A stretch of DNA of 64,000 nt from Grimontia sedimenti (GCF_011045095.1 NZ_JAALDL010000011.1:124001-188000), one strand, 5' to 3'; shown: positions 17,667-26,748, numbered from the stretch's first letter. Made by a program: numbers and translations. Notes: a model not told the origin generated them from the letters alone.

Positions 17667-19289
17667 ATGTTGAGGAAGCTGACAGTCAGTCAAAAATTGT
17701 ATTTGGGTTTTGGTGGCATTCTAAGCCTATTAGTTACCATGGTGGCTTTTGTCTGGATAAAACTGGCGTTTCTGCAGGAAGTCGGTATTGAAGTAAGAAC
17801 CGATGACGTGCCGGAAGCCATTGGCTATTTAGGATTGATTGATGAGGCGGGTGATGTCTACCGCGATTCTATGGGGGTGATAAATGGAGTAACCGGTGCA
17901 GCGAAAGATTTAAAGAGCAATACCAAAGAGTATATGGATTTGATTGCTCAAGTACGGTTGCTGGAAACACCGGGGTCGGAAGACTTTCAGAAACTGGCTG
18001 AAATTGAAGACCACATGAAGGCCTACCTGACTGCTTTTGAAAACAACATTCTTCCTCGGGTAGGTAATGGCGGTGAAATGGCTGAACTGGTCGAAGAACT
18101 TCACGATGTTTATCTGCTCCATTTGTCGCCCATCGAAGACATTCTCGATCAAGTCTCTTCTGAGGAAGTGGCTGAAACTGATAAGGCACTTGGCAGTCTG
18201 CTTGAAGCCTATGAAGTGATGCGAATGACTCTGCTTTCTCTCGCAGTGGTGGCTATTTTGCTCTCCTGCGGCATCGCTTATTTGCTCTCCACCTCGATTA
18301 CACGTCGTCTGACAATCTTGAATCAAGCGGCCCAGCGTATCGCCAATGGAGAGCTTTCCAATGAGTCGATTGAAGATAAGTCTGGTGATGAACTCGCCAG
18401 TCTGGCGGTGTCTGTGAATGCCATGCAAGCATCTTTGGTAAGCTTGATTTCATCCATCCGTGGCGTAACGGAAGAGGTGCATTCTTCGGCTAAAGCACTG
18501 TCTACCATCAGTCAGGATGTGGTTTCAGGCGCATCGATGCAAGATGAAAAAGCGACCTTGATTGCGACTGCGTCTGAAGAGCTCAGCCTGACCATTTCTG
18601 AAGTAGCGAATCAGGGCACAGCGACCTTTGATGAAGCCAAACGCTCAGAGGAAGCAGCGCATGAAGGCCGTCGCGTGATTGGTGAGATGGTAAACAGTAT
18701 TCAGCAGGTGTCTGTGCAAATGCAGGAAATGTCGGTATCGATGCGTGAGCTGGGCAGCCACAGTGAAGAAATTGGCAATGTGATCAAAGTGATTCAGGGG
18801 ATTGCTGAACAAACCAATCTGCTTGCACTGAATGCGGCAATCGAGGCTGCGCGTGCGGGCGAGTTTGGGCGTGGGTTTGCCGTTGTAGCAGATGAAGTTC
18901 GTGCACTGGCGGAGCGTACTACGCAGGCGACGCAGGAAGTCTCTACTATCATCCAATCGATCCAGACGGGCACACAAAATGCCGTCACCAGTACCGAAGA
19001 GAACTGTGGTTTGGTTGAGATTGGTGTGAACCACAGCGAGAGCGCTGTGAAAGCGCTGGATGACATCTTCAATGGCGCGGCATCCGTGCAAAGCATGATA
19101 AGCACGATTGCGACAGCAGCGGATGAGCAAACATCCGTGACCCGAGAAATCGCCTCAGATATTACCGCTATCAGCGATATTTCTTCTAAGTCGCTGGGTA
19201 GTGCTCAGCAAAGTGCCGATCGCATTGCCTCGCTCGACAGAAAAGTGGATGAGCTTGATGCACTGATTGGCAAGTTTAAAGTGTGTTAA
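17667..19289 (+). CDS. Methyl-accepting chemotaxis protein
   Basis: A 540-residue chemoreceptor of the inner membrane. One membrane segment lies at about residues 10-32 and a second at about 190-212, framing a helical periplasmic sensor of roughly 155 residues (four-helix-bundle type). A HAMP domain follows ([19 protein letters not shown]), then the coiled-coil signalling domain, with the conserved hairpin tip [21 protein letters not shown] and [18 protein letters not shown] near residues 375-420. A GGAAGGAGAAG ribosome site precedes the ATG. No chemotaxis genes are adjacent, so it is an orphan receptor feeding the cell's CheA/CheW arrays. The ligand is unknown. Confidence 0.95.
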   Translation: MLRKLTVSQKLYLGFGGILSLLVTMVAFVWIKLAFLQEVGIEVRTDDVPEAIGYLGLIDEAGDVYRDSMGVINGVTGAAKDLKSNTKEYMDLIAQVRLLETPGSEDFQKLAEIEDHMKAYLTAFENNILPRVGNGGEMAELVEELHDVYLLHLSPIEDILDQVSSEEVAETDKALGSLLEAYEVMRMTLLSLAVVAILLSCGIAYLLSTSITRRLTILNQAAQRIANGELSNESIEDKSGDELASLAVSVNAMQASLVSLISSIRGVTEEVHSSAKALSTISQDVVSGASMQDEKATLIATASEELSLTISEVANQGTATFDEAKRSEEAAHEGRRVIGEMVNSIQQVSVQMQEMSVSMRELGSHSEEIGNVIKVIQGIAEQTNLLALNAAIEAARAGEFGRGFAVVADEVRALAERTTQATQEVSTIIQSIQTGTQNAVTSTEENCGLVEIGVNHSESAVKALDDIFNGAASVQSMISTIATAADEQTSVTREIASDITAISDISSKSLGSAQQSADRIASLDRKVDELDALIGKFKVC

Positions 19290-19311
19290 GTCTTCACGCT
19301 TGAAGACATTG

Positions 19312-19335
19312 GCCGCCAGCTTGGGCGGCTTTTTT
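19312..19335 (+). terminator. Terminator after the chemoreceptor gene
   Basis: GCCGCC / GGCGGC stem followed by TTTTTT. A second hairpin (GTCTTCA / TGAAGAC, 19290-19307) precedes it. Confidence 0.75.
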
Positions 19336-20218
19336 ATTTGCATGTTGATTGGTGAATGATTTCCATCACCGCTTCGAACCGCTTCGGCAAATCACGATGT
19401 TTCTTCTTCGAAATAAACAGGGATTGCGAAACCGGTGACTCGAGCGGGAGCGACGTAAGCTGTTCTTTTTGCTCAAATCGACTCATGACGCTTTCTGGCA
19501 ACACGGTAAAACCAATGCCTTTTGATACGGGCAAAAGGATCTGCCCCAGTTGGTTGACGTAACCGCGATGATTTAAGGAATCGACGCCACGGTATTCTTC
19601 GGGGAAGTTACTTCCAAGCACCAAATCAGCATAGTGCCTTCCATCAGGGTGATGGATGTAGCCCAGCGAGGCAAGGGTATGGAAGTCGCCTTGGGGAATA
19701 TCAGCGATGGAAGGCACGATCACACAAAGTGCTTCTTCACCGAGTAAGGTTTCTTCAAAAGCAGGGTGATCGAACTTTTGGGTAGTGATGCCAATATCGG
19801 TTTGGTTATCCATCAGCATCTGACGAATTCTGTCTGCGGGCGCGGCTTCAAGCTGCACCGATAAACCGGAGTGTTCGGCTTGAAGGCTCAACAAAGACGG
19901 ATACAGCTTCATCGCCATTGCTCCGGAACAGGCAATGCGGATGGCCCCTTGATGGGGAGCATCATCTTTCATTCTCGCCAGAAAGTCTGCCTGCTGCTGC
20001 TTTTGCTCGGCGATAAAGGTATTCAGCATGATGCCTTCACGTGTCAGTTCGAACTGCTTTCCTTCACGGTATATGAGGGTTTCCCCCAACTCGTCTTCCA
20101 GCTTTTTCACATGCTGACTGACGCCGGGTTGCGTCATGTAGAGCCGTTCAGCGGTTTTGGTAAAGCTGCCGGTTTCAACCAGCGTGGCGAAGGTGTTGAG
20201 CCATTTAGGGTTCAGCAT
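19334..20218 (-). CDS. LysR-family regulator (pair 1)
   Basis: A 294-residue LysR regulator: MLNPKWLNTFATLVETGSFTKTAERLYMTQPGVSQHVKKLEDELG gives the N-terminal helix-turn-helix, and the remaining 200 residues are a periplasmic-binding-protein-like effector domain. It is divergent from a VOC-family gene with 112 bases between the two starts, containing a LysR-box-like inverted repeat. The usual logic for such pairs is that the regulator controls its divergent neighbour and itself. It converges on the chemoreceptor gene at its 3' end. Confidence 0.9.
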   Translation of the reverse strand: MLNPKWLNTFATLVETGSFTKTAERLYMTQPGVSQHVKKLEDELGETLIYREGKQFELTREGIMLNTFIAEQKQQQADFLARMKDDAPHQGAIRIACSGAMAMKLYPSLLSLQAEHSGLSVQLEAAPADRIRQMLMDNQTDIGITTQKFDHPAFEETLLGEEALCVIVPSIADIPQGDFHTLASLGYIHHPDGRHYADLVLGSNFPEEYRGVDSLNHRGYVNQLGQILLPVSKGIGFTVLPESVMSRFEQKEQLTSLPLESPVSQSLFISKKKHRDLPKRFEAVMEIIHQSTCK

Positions 20219-20238
20219 ATGGAAATGAATAACAGAAT

Positions 20239-20255
20239 ATTATGGATTCAATAAT
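20239..20255. promoter_or_regulatory. LysR-box-like site ATTAT-N7-ATAAT
   Basis: Inverted repeat ATTAT-GGATTCA-ATAAT (a T-N11-A pattern) in the divergent space between the LysR gene ending at 19334 and the VOC gene. Typical of LysR binding sites; assignment rests on position and symmetry. Confidence 0.5.
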
Positions 20256-20330
20256 AATCGATAATTTTTCAATGAAAAAGGTGGTGGGTAAACTTCTCTT
20301 CATCCGATAACGCATTGAGAGATTTTAACC

Positions 20331-20834
20331 ATGACAACGCCATATCCACGTAACTTTTCACACATTGGTATTTCCGTTCCTGACTTGGATGCAGCGGTGA
20401 AGTTTTACACCGAAGTACTGGGTTGGTACCTCATCATGGAGCCGACTGAGATTGTTGAAGACGATTCTGCCATCGGTGAAATGTGTACTGACGTATTCGG
20501 TGCCGGCTGGGAACGCTTCCGCATCGCGCACCTTTCTACTGGTGACCGCATTGGTGTTGAGTTGTTTGAATTCAAGAATCAGGAAAACCCAGAGAACAAC
20601 TTCGAATACTGGAAAACCGGCATCTTCCACTTCTGTGTGCAGGACCCGGATGTGGAAGGTTTGGCAGAAAAAATTGTCGCGGCAGGTGGCAAGAAGCGCA
20701 TGAAAGCGCCACGTTTCTACTACCCAGGTGAGAAGCCTTACCGCATGATCTACATGGAAGATCCGTTCGGTAACATCCTTGAGATCTACAGTCACTCTTA
20801 CGAACTGCATTACGCGGCGGGTGCTTACAAGTAA
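20331..20834 (+). CDS. VOC-family (glyoxalase/dioxygenase-like) protein
   Basis: A 167-residue cytoplasmic protein of the vicinal oxygen chelate superfamily. The pattern is FSHIGISVPDLDAAVKFYTEVLGW at the N terminus, then RIAHLSTGDRIGVELFEF, IFHFCVQDPDVEGLAEKIVAAGG, and YMEDPFGNILEIYSHSYE at the end. The metal ligands expected for a VOC enzyme (His in SHIG, Glu in GVELF, His in FHFCV, Glu in LEIYS) are all present, so it should be an active metalloenzyme such as a lyase, isomerase or dioxygenase. It is divergent from a LysR gene that probably controls it. The substrate is unknown. Confidence 0.9.
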   Translation: MTTPYPRNFSHIGISVPDLDAAVKFYTEVLGWYLIMEPTEIVEDDSAIGEMCTDVFGAGWERFRIAHLSTGDRIGVELFEFKNQENPENNFEYWKTGIFHFCVQDPDVEGLAEKIVAAGGKKRMKAPRFYYPGEKPYRMIYMEDPFGNILEIYSHSYELHYAAGAYK

Positions 20835-20845
20835 GCGTCTACACT

Positions 20846-20867
20846 CCCTCCTCTTTTAAGGGGAGGG
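20846..20867. repeat. CCCTCCTC/GGGGAGGG stem-loop
   Basis: An 8-bp stem with one G-T pair and a 6-base loop (TTTTAA), between the convergent VOC and LysR genes. Closely related to the stem-loop at 5546-5574, so probably a dispersed palindromic element; it may also act as a weak terminator. Confidence 0.5.
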
Positions 20868-20881
20868 CTTGCTCCTGAACG

Positions 20882-21766
20882 TCAGAATTTCCCATAAAAA
20901 TACTCAACCAGAAAATCAATCAAAGCGCGCACAGGCCTTGAAAGATGCTTGCGTGATGCGTACAGCAGATAGATGGTCAGGGTGTTCAATTCCCATTCCG
21001 GCAATACCTCTTCCAACTCGCCTTTTTCCAGCATTTCCTCTACCAGATACGTCGGCTGCATGGAAATTCCCATTCCTGCTAATGAGCCATGAAGCAACAC
21101 TGTTGCCTCGTTGCCAGTGATCGGACAGTTCACTTCAATGGTTTGTTTATCATGACCTTTGGTGAGATGCCACTCGTGCCGGCCAAAGTTCTTATAGCCC
21201 AGGCATTCGTGCGCCTTGAGATCTTCCGGCACCAAGATAGGCGGCCGCGATTTCAGGTAAGCAGTAGAGGCAACCAAGGTTGATTCACAGGGCGCAAGCG
21301 GTCGGCCAATCAGCGCAGGATCAGGATTGCTGGCGGTGCGAATAGCGAGATCAACACGTTCGGCGACCAGATCAACCGCTCTGTCCTGTGCGTCGATATC
21401 AATGGTGACACCAGGGTGACGCTCCCGAAACTCGTGCAGTGCTGGCATCAGCAGGGAAAAACCAAACGACATACTGGTGCTGATGCGGATAAATCCACTC
21501 AGCGCTTCGCCGGGCATCAAGCTTTCTTCCAAGTGCAGCGCCTGCTCCACCCATCGCTGCATATCTGGCAGCACTTGCTTACCCATATTGGTAAGTGACA
21601 CTTTGCGGGTAGTGCGGTTTAACAGCCTCGCTCCAAGCCAATTTTCCATAGCTTCCACATAGCGCGTCACCATAGGTCGGGACATCGCTAATCTGTCAGC
21701 TGTGGCGGTGAAACTTTCCGTTTGCGCCACATCGAGAAGCACCCTTGCGGCAGTCAACTTATCCAT
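20882..21766 (-). CDS. LysR-family regulator (pair 2)
   Basis: A 294-residue LysR regulator of the large CrgA/DmlR-like subgroup: MDKLTAARVLLDVAQTESFTATADRLAMSRPMVTRYVEAMENWLGARLLNRTTRKVSLT, then an effector domain with the subgroup's GFIRISTSMSFG and VDLAIRTAS segments. It is divergent from an MBL-fold gene with 117 bases between starts, which contain a symmetric LysR-box candidate. It is probably the regulator of that gene. Confidence 0.9.
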   Translation of the reverse strand: MDKLTAARVLLDVAQTESFTATADRLAMSRPMVTRYVEAMENWLGARLLNRTTRKVSLTNMGKQVLPDMQRWVEQALHLEESLMPGEALSGFIRISTSMSFGFSLLMPALHEFRERHPGVTIDIDAQDRAVDLVAERVDLAIRTASNPDPALIGRPLAPCESTLVASTAYLKSRPPILVPEDLKAHECLGYKNFGRHEWHLTKGHDKQTIEVNCPITGNEATVLLHGSLAGMGISMQPTYLVEEMLEKGELEEVLPEWELNTLTIYLLYASRKHLSRPVRALIDFLVEYFYGKF

Positions 21767-21775
21767 AAGTTCAGT

Positions 21776-21794
21776 TTTAATTAGATCGATTAAA
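21776..21794. promoter_or_regulatory. LysR-box-like site TTTAAT-N7-ATTAAA
   Basis: Perfect six-base inverted repeat with a seven-base spacer, just upstream of the LysR start at 21766 and in front of the divergent MBL gene. The geometry is the same as the site at 20239-20255. Confidence 0.5.
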
Positions 21795-21883
21795 GAAATA
21801 ATGATGCAAAGAATAGGCGCTATTTCCGAGCATATCCAATCGTTATGCTTCTTCCCAAACCCAAATAACGAGGAAGTACAACA

Positions 21884-22747
21884 ATGAAAACAACCATTGC
21901 TTTAGCGCTCTCTTTCGCTCTGACTGCCCCAGTAATGGCGGAGACTACACCACTGACATTTGACGTTTACTACGGAGACGACAACAGCTTCAACGTGACT
22001 TCTACCGTCGTTGCAGGTGAAAAAGAAGTGATGGTGATCGACACAGGTTTTACCCGTGCGGATGCTTTGCAAATCGCCGCCAAAGTATTGGACTCCGGCA
22101 AAGAGTTGAAAACCATTTACATCAGTCAGGCGGATCCGGATTACTACTTCGGCGCTTCACAGCTACTTGAAATCTTCCCACATGCGAATGTGCTGACCAC
22201 GCAGGCAGTACGTGACGCTATCGTGAAAAAGCTGGAAACCAAGATCAGTTTCTGGGGCCCCAAAATGGGTTCGAATGCCCCGAAGCAACCACGTGTACCG
22301 GATGTATTTAACGGCACAGAGCTAAAAGTCGATGATGCAGTTATCGAAATCAAAGGCACAGAAGGCGTGCTGGCGCATCGTCCGTACCTCTGGATCCCTT
22401 CAGAAAAAGCCATTCTGGGTAACGTCGGTATTGTTGAAGGTATGCACGTTTGGATGGCAGACACCCAAACCGATGAAGAAGTGACCGCTTGGTTGGATCA
22501 ACTCAAAGAAATGCAATCGCTAAAACCTGAGCTGGTGATCCCGGGTCACATGAAAACCGAAGGCAAACTGGATCCTTCAACCATTGATTACACAGCCACT
22601 TGGATTGAGCGTTTTGCAGACGCGAAAGCCAAGAATGAAAACAGCAAAGGCGTGATTGATACTATGGTGGGTTACTACCCGAAACTGGGTGCCACCTTCA
22701 CGCTGGAGCTTGGCGCGCAGGTGCACGAAGGTGAAACCCAGTGGTGA
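21884..22747 (+). CDS. Secreted MBL-fold protein with degenerate metal site
   Basis: A 287-residue protein with a signal peptide (MKTTIALALSFALTAPVMAE) and a metallo-beta-lactamase-like fold (FNVTSTVVAGEKEVMVIDTGFTRADALQIA, and VIPGHMK near residue 215). The canonical HxHxDH zinc motif is replaced: the segment reads SQADPDYYFGA (residues 81-91), so three of four ligands are lost (Gln82, Asp84, Asp86 kept, Tyr87), although the late PGH is present. It may use a different metal set, or be a non-catalytic binding protein. It is divergent from and probably controlled by the LysR at 20882-21766. A stem-loop terminator follows. Confidence 0.85.
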   Translation: MKTTIALALSFALTAPVMAETTPLTFDVYYGDDNSFNVTSTVVAGEKEVMVIDTGFTRADALQIAAKVLDSGKELKTIYISQADPDYYFGASQLLEIFPHANVLTTQAVRDAIVKKLETKISFWGPKMGSNAPKQPRVPDVFNGTELKVDDAVIEIKGTEGVLAHRPYLWIPSEKAILGNVGIVEGMHVWMADTQTDEEVTAWLDQLKEMQSLKPELVIPGHMKTEGKLDPSTIDYTATWIERFADAKAKNENSKGVIDTMVGYYPKLGATFTLELGAQVHEGETQW

Positions 22748-22767
22748 TGTGCTAACAAGCAGCGCTT

Positions 22768-22797
22768 AAAACGGTGACTCTGGCTGTCACCGTTTTT
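22768..22797 (+). terminator. Bidirectional terminator
   Basis: ACGGTGAC / GTCACCGT stem with flanking A and T runs (CGTTTTTG) between the convergent MBL-fold and LysR genes. Confidence 0.8.
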
Positions 22798-22799
22798 GT

Positions 22800-23639
22800 T
22801 TAGCCCATGTTTGATTGCGAAAGCTGGAACTGCGATATCAGGGTGTCGATGACCAAACGAATTCGCGCCGGTGTAAATTCTGAGAAAGCGTGAATGGCGT
22901 GAACATCACGTTGTTGTTCTGGCTCAGGCTCTGCTCCTGAAACCAACGCCAGCAATCCTTGTTTACAACAAGATTGGGCAAAAAGATCAGGCAGCAATAC
23001 ACGTCCCAATCCCTGCTTTGCCATTTCTGCAGCGGTAAGGATATTGTTTACACGCAGCACGTTGGCGTGCTCTGCGGTTTGCCATGGCAGCAGAATCTGG
23101 TCATCTGAATCTTCCGGCAATTCAGGTGACTGATACCAGCATTGGTGAAAGCGCCCGAGTAATCTGGCTTTCAAATTGCTATCTGGGAGATTACCCACAC
23201 GAATCGCCACATCGATATTCTCCTGGAGCAGATCCTGGATGGTATCCGTCACGACAAGTTCGATATCCAGTTCAGGATGTTCGCACCTTAAGGTTTTAAT
23301 CGTAGGGACAACCAATACCGATGCCAGGGCTGTTGGGCAGGAAATTCGGACTCTTCCTTTTATGCCCGCTTGGGTTGAAGAAATATCTTCTTGGGCTTTT
23401 TCCAGCAAATTTTCCATTGCTACGGCATGTTCAAAAAAGCGCTCGCCGGAATCTGTCATCCGCAGCGTGCGGGTGGTGCGATGCAACAACAGGGTGTTTA
23501 GTGACTTCTCCAATCCACTGATTTGCTGACTGAGCCAAGAGCGGGTAATGCCCAGTTGTTCTGCGGCCTGAGTAAAACTGCCTGCCCTAACCAAGGCGAC
23601 GTAAAGCTGCATTTGGTAGCTAATATGTTTAGTTTCCAT
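22800..23639 (-). CDS. LysR-family regulator (pair 3)
   Basis: A 279-residue LysR regulator: HISYQMQLYVALVRAGSFTQAAEQLGITRSWLSQQISGLEKSLNTLLLHRTTRTLRMTDSG is the DNA-binding part, and GRVRISCPTALASVLVVPTIK plus VDVAIRVGNL belong to the effector domain. It is slightly shorter than usual. It is divergent from the secreted NTF2-like gene, with 89 bases between the starts, and probably regulates it. It is the third consecutive regulator/target pair in this stretch. Confidence 0.9.
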   Translation of the reverse strand: METKHISYQMQLYVALVRAGSFTQAAEQLGITRSWLSQQISGLEKSLNTLLLHRTTRTLRMTDSGERFFEHAVAMENLLEKAQEDISSTQAGIKGRVRISCPTALASVLVVPTIKTLRCEHPELDIELVVTDTIQDLLQENIDVAIRVGNLPDSNLKARLLGRFHQCWYQSPELPEDSDDQILLPWQTAEHANVLRVNNILTAAEMAKQGLGRVLLPDLFAQSCCKQGLLALVSGAEPEPEQQRDVHAIHAFSEFTPARIRLVIDTLISQFQLSQSNMG

Positions 23640-23652
23640 AAACAGTGTTTTC

Positions 23653-23678
23653 TATTGTGCGATATATATCTAACAATA
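23653..23678. promoter_or_regulatory. Inverted repeat TATTGT-N14-ACAATA
   Basis: A six-base inverted repeat with a 14-base AT-rich spacer, in the short divergent space between the LysR and NTF2-like genes. Possible regulator binding site. Confidence 0.35.
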
Positions 23679-23728
23679 ATGCGTAGGTACTCTTTGCTCA
23701 ACCCAAATAAAGCGATGTGGAGTGAAGG

Positions 23729-24157
23729 ATGAAAAAGCAATTAATGGCAGTGGCAATCGCGACTCAAATGGTATTCGCAGGTGCAGCTTATGCGGGTCCG
23801 ATTGAAGAGGCGCAAGAAGCATCGAAACAGTGGATCGCTGCATTCAATAAAGGTGACTACAAATATCTGGGTGATGCTTACACCATGGAATCGACCATGA
23901 TTTCCCACCCGTTTGGTGTGTATCATGGCCGCCCGGCGGCAACGGCATTCTGGAAGCAATTGATCAGTGATGGTGCGACAGATTTGGTTTACATAGAACC
24001 AAAATTTACAGAGCTGGATGACAAAACTGTGGTGATGGAATCCCGCTGGAAAATGAATATCGGCGAAGGCCATATCACGCTGGAGAAGTGGGTGAAAGAA
24101 GCTGATGGCGTTTGGCGTCTGGAGCTTGATGATTTCACCGTTGAAAAGCGTGACTAA
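23729..24157 (+). CDS. Secreted SnoaL/NTF2-like protein
   Basis: A 142-residue protein with a signal peptide (MKKQLMAVAIATQMVFAGAAYAG) and one NTF2-like/DUF4440-type domain: ASKQWIAAFNKGDYKYLGDAYTMESTMISHPFGVYHGRPAATAFWKQLI, followed by a beta-sheet half. The layout (helix, then strands forming a cone with a pocket) is typical of small ligand-binding or isomerase-like proteins exported to the periplasm. An AGTGAAGG site precedes the ATG. It is divergent from the LysR at 22800-23639 and ends in a strong terminator. The ligand is unknown. Confidence 0.85.
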   Translation: MKKQLMAVAIATQMVFAGAAYAGPIEEAQEASKQWIAAFNKGDYKYLGDAYTMESTMISHPFGVYHGRPAATAFWKQLISDGATDLVYIEPKFTELDDKTVVMESRWKMNIGEGHITLEKWVKEADGVWRLELDDFTVEKRD

Positions 24158-24177
24158 CAAGCATCAATTCGATATAT

Positions 24178-24206
24178 AAAGGGACGCTGATGCGTCCCTT
24201 TTTCTT
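24178..24206 (+). terminator. Bidirectional terminator
   Basis: AAAGGGACGC / GCGTCCCTTT stem with a TGAT loop and following TTTCTTT, between the NTF2-like gene and the converging PhoX-family gene. Confidence 0.85.
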
Positions 24207-24221
24207 TAAGCCAATGGCTCA

Positions 24222-26225
24222 TTAAGTACCGATTGGACCACCGTCGTTGCGGCGAATCACTACGGTTGCGGCGCGTGGGCGCAAATCCACATCGCTAGGG
24301 GTTTCTTCCGTCGCATCATCCGAATATGGCCAGTTACCAGGGTGTTGAATGTTCACGAACACAGAACGGTAGTCAGGGCTAATCGCGAAACCGGTGACCT
24401 CACAGCCGTTTGGCCCAACGAAGAAACGGCGCAGCTCACCTTGGTTTTCTTCGCTGATGGGGAGTTGGTTAAATTCGTCATCCATCAACGGCGAAGGCAC
24501 CACTGCCAGCATCTGGTCATTGGTGTACTCTTCTACTTCATCTGTGCCATTATCAGTTTGAATCCACATGATGCCGCGCTTATCAAATGCCAAGCCATCG
24601 GGGCTTGCGAATTGGTTGAATTCAGTCAAGCCTGAGCGGTTAGTGTCCGCATCGCCATCTGCCGGTGCACCAAAGACAAAGATATCCCAGCTGAACTCAG
24701 TAGAACGGCGACCTTCATCCCAACGGATAATATGGCCGAATTTGTTGTTTACACGTGGGTTCGCTGAATTGCCTTCAGTGCGGCGGGTATTGTTGGTCAA
24801 CGTCATGTAAGCCGAGCCAGAGAAGGGGTCAACGGCACACCACTCAGGGCGATCCATCGGGGTTGCGCCCACTTTGTCAGCGGCTCCTGGTGTATTGAGG
24901 ATTATCGCTTCCAGCGAATCGAAATGATCCGACAAAGTGCCGCCGTCAGTCGTTGCACTGTTGAGCGTCAACGGTAGCCAGGTGCCTGTACCATCGTCGT
25001 TGAAACGGGCAACATACAGCGTACCTTCGTCCATATATTTATCACCGACTGACAGGCGATCAGCACGGTGCGCATCACGTTTGTTCCATCGCGCTGCAGA
25101 TTCAAACTTGTAGATGTATTCAAAGCGCGAGTCATGGCCTGCATAGAATACGACAGGTTTGCCGTGCTTCACGTTGCCGAATACACAACCTTCATGGCGG
25201 AAACGGCCAAGCGCGGTACGTTTGCGGGCGCGGGAGTCAGCTGTGTAAGGGTCGATTTCAACAATATAGCCGTGGCCGTTGGCTTCATTGCGGTAATCGT
25301 CAGACGCAGATGCACCGGAAGGTGTCACATTAAAGCGGGTGAATTCATCGTCTAATTCTTCCGCGTTACCAGCCAGTGTTTCCCAAAGATAGCGGGTGTT
25401 GTCGTCAGAGACACCGAGGCGATCCTGGTCCTCCGTCTGAGTGCCCGTATTCACAAAGTAACCCGGCCAGTTTTCCTCACAGGTCAGGTAAGTGCCCCAA
25501 GGCGTATAGCCATTACCACAATTGTTCAGCGTACCGCGTGCAGTGTTACCGTTTGGCGAGTGTTTAGTCACCAAGAGCGGGGTGTATGCCAGCGGGCCGG
25601 AAACGTCCATTTCCGTTGCACCGGTATAGCGACGGTTCAGTGGGTCGTTATCGACCATGACCCACTTGTTAGCTTCCAGGCGGATACGCACCACGCTCAC
25701 GCCATGCGCGTTAATTTCTTTGCGAACTTCATCAACGATAGTACGAAGACCATTGTCGACGGTTGGGCCATTCGGATGCAGGGCACGCAAATCAATGTAC
25801 TCATGGTTTATACACAGCAGGCCTTCTTCGTCGCTATTGTTTAACGGGAAGAAATGCATGCCGTCATGGTGCATACCAATGGCGTTCATCTGGTCTTCTG
25901 CAGTGTTGGTGCCGTCATCCTGCCATGTGTTGCCTTGTGCGTTGAGCGGTGTTCCCCAAGGAACAAGCACCTGAGCGTTATAGCCAGGAGGCACAGTCAC
26001 CGCGTCAGTCAGTGAGCCAGGAATCGACTCAAAATTCAGCTTAGCATTCGATACGTTTGGGTAGAAACAACCGGAAAGGCCGAGTGAGCTCATCGCAGTG
26101 AGTGCGCCAACACCCACGCCGCCTTTCAATACACTGCGTCGTGACAGGTTTGCTTCCAGAACCTCATCAAACGGTTTGTTGCCGCTATGGTTGCGTAGCG
26201 TAGGGTCAAACGTTTCCTTACTCAT
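24222..26225 (-). CDS. PhoX-family (DUF839) Tat-exported phosphatase-like protein
   Basis: A 667-residue protein of the PhoX/DUF839 family, Ca2+/Fe3+-dependent alkaline phosphatases. The N terminus carries a twin-arginine motif (SRRSVLKGGVGVGALTAMSSLGLSGC, about residues 29-54), and the Cys at its end may be a lipobox. Downstream are family segments such as LLCINHEYID near residue 135, NCGNGYTPWGTYLTCEENWPGYF near 235, GRFRHEGCVFG near 340, WCAVDPFSGSAYMTLTNN near 455 and SPDGLAFDKRGIMWIQTDNG near 535. The fold is a beta-propeller. It would release phosphate from organic phosphates in the periplasm. It stands alone, ending at the shared terminator. Confidence 0.9.
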   Translation of the reverse strand: MSKETFDPTLRNHSGNKPFDEVLEANLSRRSVLKGGVGVGALTAMSSLGLSGCFYPNVSNAKLNFESIPGSLTDAVTVPPGYNAQVLVPWGTPLNAQGNTWQDDGTNTAEDQMNAIGMHHDGMHFFPLNNSDEEGLLCINHEYIDLRALHPNGPTVDNGLRTIVDEVRKEINAHGVSVVRIRLEANKWVMVDNDPLNRRYTGATEMDVSGPLAYTPLLVTKHSPNGNTARGTLNNCGNGYTPWGTYLTCEENWPGYFVNTGTQTEDQDRLGVSDDNTRYLWETLAGNAEELDDEFTRFNVTPSGASASDDYRNEANGHGYIVEIDPYTADSRARKRTALGRFRHEGCVFGNVKHGKPVVFYAGHDSRFEYIYKFESAARWNKRDAHRADRLSVGDKYMDEGTLYVARFNDDGTGTWLPLTLNSATTDGGTLSDHFDSLEAIILNTPGAADKVGATPMDRPEWCAVDPFSGSAYMTLTNNTRRTEGNSANPRVNNKFGHIIRWDEGRRSTEFSWDIFVFGAPADGDADTNRSGLTEFNQFASPDGLAFDKRGIMWIQTDNGTDEVEEYTNDQMLAVVPSPLMDDEFNQLPISEENQGELRRFFVGPNGCEVTGFAISPDYRSVFVNIQHPGNWPYSDDATEETPSDVDLRPRAATVVIRRNDGGPIGT

Positions 26226-26748
26226 TGCTCAATTCCTATTGGTTATGTTTGTGGCGCAGCCAGTCTGGGAGCAGAAATTGACACTTTTGATGAACAAAGA
26301 TGAACATTCGGTGGAGGAAAAATGAATACTATTCGGTTTGGGTATATATACAGCAAAGGTAGTATTTTTAAAAATGGCTGAAAATGAAGTTTGATTTTTC
26401 ACTGAATAATTTATGGGAGAGTATCACGAATTCCCAAATTAACATGTAGGTTGTATTTAATGAGTTTTAATTAGAATAGTGTGAGTTGTTTGAAAGGGCT
26501 ATAAAAATTCAAGGTTATCCATTGGTCTCATTCGAATGGGAATGGTATTTAAATTGTATTTTATGTTTTGTATTTGAGATGTGATGATATTTTGACAGAA
26601 GAAATGTTGAAAGGGTTTGAAGCAGGCTGCCGTGAAAGATAAGCTAACGGCAACTAGATAATTCTCCACATCGATGGCAATAAAAACAATTGATTGAATT
26701 ATTTCGTCTTGTCGTTGTTCGGATATACGAACCTTATAATTAATTCAT
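26226..26748. other. AT-rich intergenic region before the acyl operon
   Basis: About 520 bases with low G+C. A 19-codon frame at 26322-26381 (MNTIRFGY…) has a strong GGAGG site but no other support. A -10-like TATAAT at 26735-26740 follows a palindrome at 26717-26732. No larger gene is seen. Confidence 0.5.
26717..26740 (+). promoter_or_regulatory. Promoter with operator-like palindrome for the acyl operon
   Basis: GTTCG-GATATA-CGAAC, a perfect 5-bp inverted repeat, lies directly upstream of a consensus TATAAT (26735-26740). The palindrome sits where a -10/-35 spacer would be, so a bound repressor would block the ACP promoter. The -35 box is weak (TTGTCG or TCGTTG). Confidence 0.4.

Noticed and set aside
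26322-26381. 19-codon frame with a GGAGG site
   Set aside because: Strong ribosome site, but too short to judge and in the wrong place for the ACP operon leader; left as a note only.
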